From Lycocorax pyrrhopterus obiensis (Eukaryota; Chordata; Aves; Passeriformes; Paradisaeidae): DNA of 64,000 nucleotides. Both the position numbers and the translations under genes were made by a program. Position 1 is the first letter of the stretch; each line of letters begins with the position of its first letter. Location of the stretch: NCBI GenBank assembly GCA_014706295.1, contig JACSVZ010000014.1, positions 74,165,935 through 74,229,934 on the forward strand. Reading direction: 5' to 3'. The notes below the pieces were generated by a model. The model was not told the DNA's origin and ran no database searches. It saw only the letters and a program-made list of their open reading frames with translations. Positions 60,907 through 64,000 of the stretch are shown here, piece by piece.

Positions 60907-62949
60907 GTAAGTTTACTGTTGACTGTTTTTATAATTGTTTCAAAGACCATATAGGTTGGACAGTTAGTAAATTCCACAGATATTATATCTCATTAAGTGT
61001 GAATGATACCTGAACATGTACAGTAAAATCATGTTATGGCAGTCTGGGCCACAACCATCCTTGGAAAGAATGTTTATAACTACAATTGGACAGTGCTCAT
61101 CACATCCCTGATGTGCTTAGTGGAAATAAATTTATTCACATTGAAATAATTTACTGCAGAAAACATAAACATTCAGTCAGGGAAGATGTTGTGCAGTAGG
61201 TCCAAGCTACTCAGTCCAGGAAATAGCTGAATTTCCAACAATGAGAGTGTGGCTAATAGAAAAATCTTGGAAAATAAATAGATAGGCAGAAGCTGCACCA
61301 TGAGTTTCATCGGTGTCACTGCCTTGCAACTCATAATAGGATATATAATTCCTGTAGAAGTAATACTTGCAACTGAAGGAGAATAAAATGAAAAGAAAAT
61401 GAGGTATGTGGTAGGCTTTCCACGGTTTTTTACATAGACGTATCTAATGACCAAACATCCGTGCTGATAGAATCCACAGCCTTGAAAATTAAAGTTTTTG
61501 GTTCACTTTATAGGAAAGTTGGGCACCTAGTGAGCTCTCTGCGTGCCTAGTTCCCATTAAGCAGCTTAAAATAAGTCCAGTCATCTTGTCCAGCAAGAAG
61601 AAAGCAAGCTAGCCGTCTGCTTGTCTCTCAGGAGTAAGTTAGTCCTTAAAAAGTTTGTGAAGGAGTGCAGAAGGAACAAAACCCTTCTACTGGAATAGGA
61701 ATTGTGTAGCTATATCGGTCCAAATATTGTTAAATGAAGAACTTTTGCAGGGCAACACTGTGTCCCTTTCCTTCCATGGGAAATGTAGTGGGGTGTGTAT
61801 TCATTATACTGTACCTTGCTCCCTCAGACGTGGCAGTGAGTACTCAGTGAGAAGAACCACAGTTTGTTATTGCATTTCAGCTACCATAGCTATCATAATT
61901 TTTTCCAGCAAGTTAAACCACACTCAAGGTCCAGACTACTCAGTAGCATCACACAAATTAATGCAAGGTGCAAAAGCCAGCAATCCACTGCGGTTGTGCT
62001 TGTCACCCAGAAAGGAACACCATAAACCAAACCATGCTAACGGAAGCTAAAAGCAATTGTAAGCTCCTCTGTGACCAGGAAGAAACAGAATACAGTCTCT
62101 GTGACACTGGTAAAAGTGAGATTCTCTAAAATCTAATAGCATGCAGAGTTATGTTTATTTCCTGGTTGACCCTCTCACAATATCAAAATAGAGAAAGTAA
62201 ATTGGAAAGTAGTTTTTAGATAAGAGATCTAAAGATGACAAAATCATTAAGCAGCTTCTATATGAATAGAGACTAAATACCCAAGTACTCTGCGAGTCCA
62301 TTAAAGACAACTAAGAGAAGATGCCAAAGAAGACAAAGAAATCTCAAGCGACACAGAGAAAGAGGATAAGTAGTGGAGACATAAAATATCTAGTTACTTA
62401 GATAGTTTAAATCCATTGGAATGCAATTGTTATTCCTTTTTTGTTCATTTTAAGAAAGATATAAGATCCTCAAGATAACAAAAATACGAGTACCTGAACC
62501 CCCAGTTATGTGGAAGTCGTTACGAAAAACAGCCTTTCCCTGGCGCTGAAGTGCTCAAACTGCCATGTCATTTTCATACCTCAGAGATCCACTAGTTACC
62601 ATGATACGAATACACTTATTCTATGCATTTTACCCCTACTCCATTAAGCAGAAAATAACTTGAGTCTGTAAATCAGCCCATGACAATAGCCCCTGACAGA
62701 AGAAAACCAACCTAATATCTATATTTTGCTTTTCCTCTTGAGCCTAAAAAGAAAGGAAGAAAGAGTTACCTTCTTTCATTTGCAGAAAATTATTTCAGGA
62801 CAGCTCAGGAAATGGGCCACACTTATTTTTGCTGCTGAAAAAGAAGGAATGTATACTCTTTATGGGATTCAGGCTAGTTACTGAGCAATTAATTAACCAT
62901 ACTACTCACTTTAGAAGACTGGAAATAGTTCTGGACATTGTTTTAAGAT
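60907..62949 (+). other. EYS: EYS intron, 5' portion
   Basis: Starts with the donor GTAAGT. AT-rich, no further exon recognised; frames such as 61727-62050 lack domain features and splice context. Confidence 0.6.
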
Positions 62950-63257
62950 GACTTTCTGCAGATGACACCAAGTCGTGTGGGTGTGTTGATTCACTGGAGG
63001 GTAAGGAGGCTCTGCAGAGAGATCTGGGCAGACCGAATCAATGGGCCAAGGCCAATCGGGTGAGTCTTATGAGAAGTGGCTCAGGGAGCTGGGGCTATTT
63101 AGCTGGGAGGAAAAAATGCTGAAGGACTTATAGCTCCCTACAACTCCCTGAAAGGAGGCTATAGCGAGGTGGGGGTCAGTCTGTTCCCTCAAGTAACAAG
63201 AAATCAGACAAGAGGAAATGGCCTCGAGTTGCACCAGAGGAGGAGGTTTATGTTGGA

Positions 63258-63263
63258 CATTTG
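63258..63263. repeat. target-site duplication, left copy (right copy 63598-63603)
   Basis: CATTTG flanks the LTR inside the CR1 copy, and the uninterrupted CR1 carries this hexamer once. Confidence 0.92.
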
Positions 63264-63597
63264 TGTTGCTAGTGAGCAGAGACCGAAGAAGAAAGCGACA
63301 TGGATGGTTTAGGGTGAGACAAAAAAAACGCTTTATTAATTTACAAATTCGCTTATATACGTTAGCACGCTGGACTGACATAAGGTCATTGGTTCTCTGA
63401 CCAACCACCCCCCAGAGGGATTGGCTGAACCCAACAACACTTACTTCAGATATTTTCTCATTGGTATCATAACAATGCCATAGTTTACAAAATCTCCCAA
63501 CTGTTTTCCCGTAGCGTCCGTGAGAAAGCAAGGCTTTCACACAGACGCTGTCAGAAAACTGAGAAATCTCTCTGCAGCCAGGCTTTCAACATTCACA
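63264..63597 (-). mobile_element. solo LTR (class II, alpharetrovirus-like), nested in CR1
   Basis: The 334-bp element is bounded by the perfect 6-bp duplication CATTTG (63258-63263 and 63598-63603), with canonical TG...CA ends (plus-strand TGTTGCTAG and ACATTCACA). On its own (minus) strand it has a TATA box (plus CTTATATA at 63352-63359) followed about 20 bp downstream by AATAAA (plus TTTATT within 63332-63337). Its block order resembles that of the 366-bp LTRs at 5162 and 11690: a GAGA-AACGACA or GAAAGCGACA block, a GCGCTTTA or CGCTTTATTAAT block, a GGCATAAGGT or ACATAAGGTC block and a GGGGATTGGTC or GGGATTGGCT block. It is therefore a related but distinct subfamily. The 157-codon minus frame at 63067-63540 is LTR/CR1 sequence and not a gene. 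Confidence 0.92.
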
Positions 63598-64000
63598 CAT
63601 TTGGAAAAAAATCTTCACAGAAAGGGTTGTAAAACACTGAAAGAGGCTGCACAGGGAAGAGGCTGAGTGACCATTGCTGGAGGTATTTAAAAGTCATGTA
63701 GATACGGCAGTTAGGGGCATGGTTTAGTGTTGGACTTGGCAGTGCTGGTTTAACAGTTGGTCTTGATGGTCTTAAAGATCCTTTCCAACCTAAACAATTC
63801 TGTGATTTTACGATTCTAAGATTTAAAATCTTAGTGATGTAGGTGTCAGAAAGGTTTGGAGTTGCTTCTCACTGTCATCTCATGCATTTTCACATGTGCT
63901 TGAGATAATTAAAAAGTCTGTATCCTGTATATATATGCTTTACATGTTTTTTTCCTTTATTGAGAATTAAATATATATTGTTGACAGTTAAGTTTGATAG

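Larger units (their letters stand above)
62950..63830 (+). mobile_element. CR1 LINE split by a solo LTR
   Basis: Plus-sense CR1 in two pieces. The left arm (62950-63263) contains CTCTGCAGAGAGATCTGGGC, GGCTCAGGGAGCTGGGG and GTTGCACCAGAGGAGGAGG. The right arm (63598-63830) continues with TTGGAAAAAAATCTTCACAG, GTATTTAAAAGTCATGTAGA, GGTCTTGATGGTCTTAAAG and the terminal TTCTGTGATTTTACGATTC. Removing the insert and one CATTTG copy restores an uninterrupted CR1 alignment, so the LTR landed in an existing CR1. Confidence 0.92.

Noticed and set aside
63067..63540. 157-codon minus-strand open frame
   Set aside because: Spans the LTR-CR1 junction; entirely transposon sequence.
1..64000. CRISPR arrays, tRNA or rRNA genes, bacterial operons
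   Set aside because: No spaced direct repeats of CRISPR type, no cloverleaf or rRNA sequence recognised, and the DNA is clearly vertebrate.

Overview
This window is vertebrate nuclear DNA, almost certainly from a bird. The evidence is about a dozen CR1 LINE copies ending in the avian TAGAATCATAGAATC-type 3' terminus, ERVL- and alpharetrovirus-like LTRs of avian type, long gene-free stretches, and coding exons flanked by canonical GT-AG splice sites. There are no bacterial operons, no CRISPR array, and no tRNA or rRNA that I can recognise. Almost every open frame is short, overlapped on both strands, and best read as chance or as a shadow of a repeat.

The only host protein-coding sequence I can defend is a pair of plus-strand exons, 58939-59129 (191 bp) and 60815-60906 (92 bp), joined across a 1,685-bp intron. 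Together they encode the first half of a laminin G-like domain that I recognise as the first LamG domain of EYS (eyes shut homolog, the retinal extracellular matrix protein mutated in RP25 retinitis pigmentosa). No earlier EYS exon is visible. The AT-rich DNA from the assembly gap to 58.9 kb is therefore probably one of the very long EYS introns, and the sequence after 60.9 kb is the next intron.

Layout: 1-42.27 kb is richer in GC and repeats. It holds two 366-bp solo LTRs (5162-5527, 11690-12055), a GC-rich LTR- or promoter-like block (3380-3690), a probable conserved non-coding element (10.03-10.64 kb), an LTR-like block with a TATATC microsatellite (15.74-16.88 kb), many CR1 copies including a 2.5-kb relic with esterase, endonuclease and reverse-transcriptase remnants (26.75-29.26 kb), a CpG cluster with an RFX X-box (30.56-30.80 kb), a GGATA array (36.52-36.74 kb) and an ERVL-type LTR (40.87-41.47 kb). 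A 25-N gap lies at 42269-42293. After it the DNA is AT-rich intronic sequence with one CR1 copy, a twin-palindrome locus (49.48-49.56 kb), an isolated GC-rich repeat-like island (53.3-55.06 kb), a polypurine tract with a G-quadruplex motif (57.96-58.29 kb), the EYS exons, and finally a CR1 copy split by a 334-bp LTR with a perfect 6-bp target duplication (62.95-63.83 kb).

I found no operon-like or undescribed multi-gene system. The most informative structures are nested or paired retroelements with exact target-site duplications, and non-B DNA motifs inside a retinal disease gene's intron. No gag, pol or env reading frame of a retrovirus is present; the retroviral material is LTR-only.
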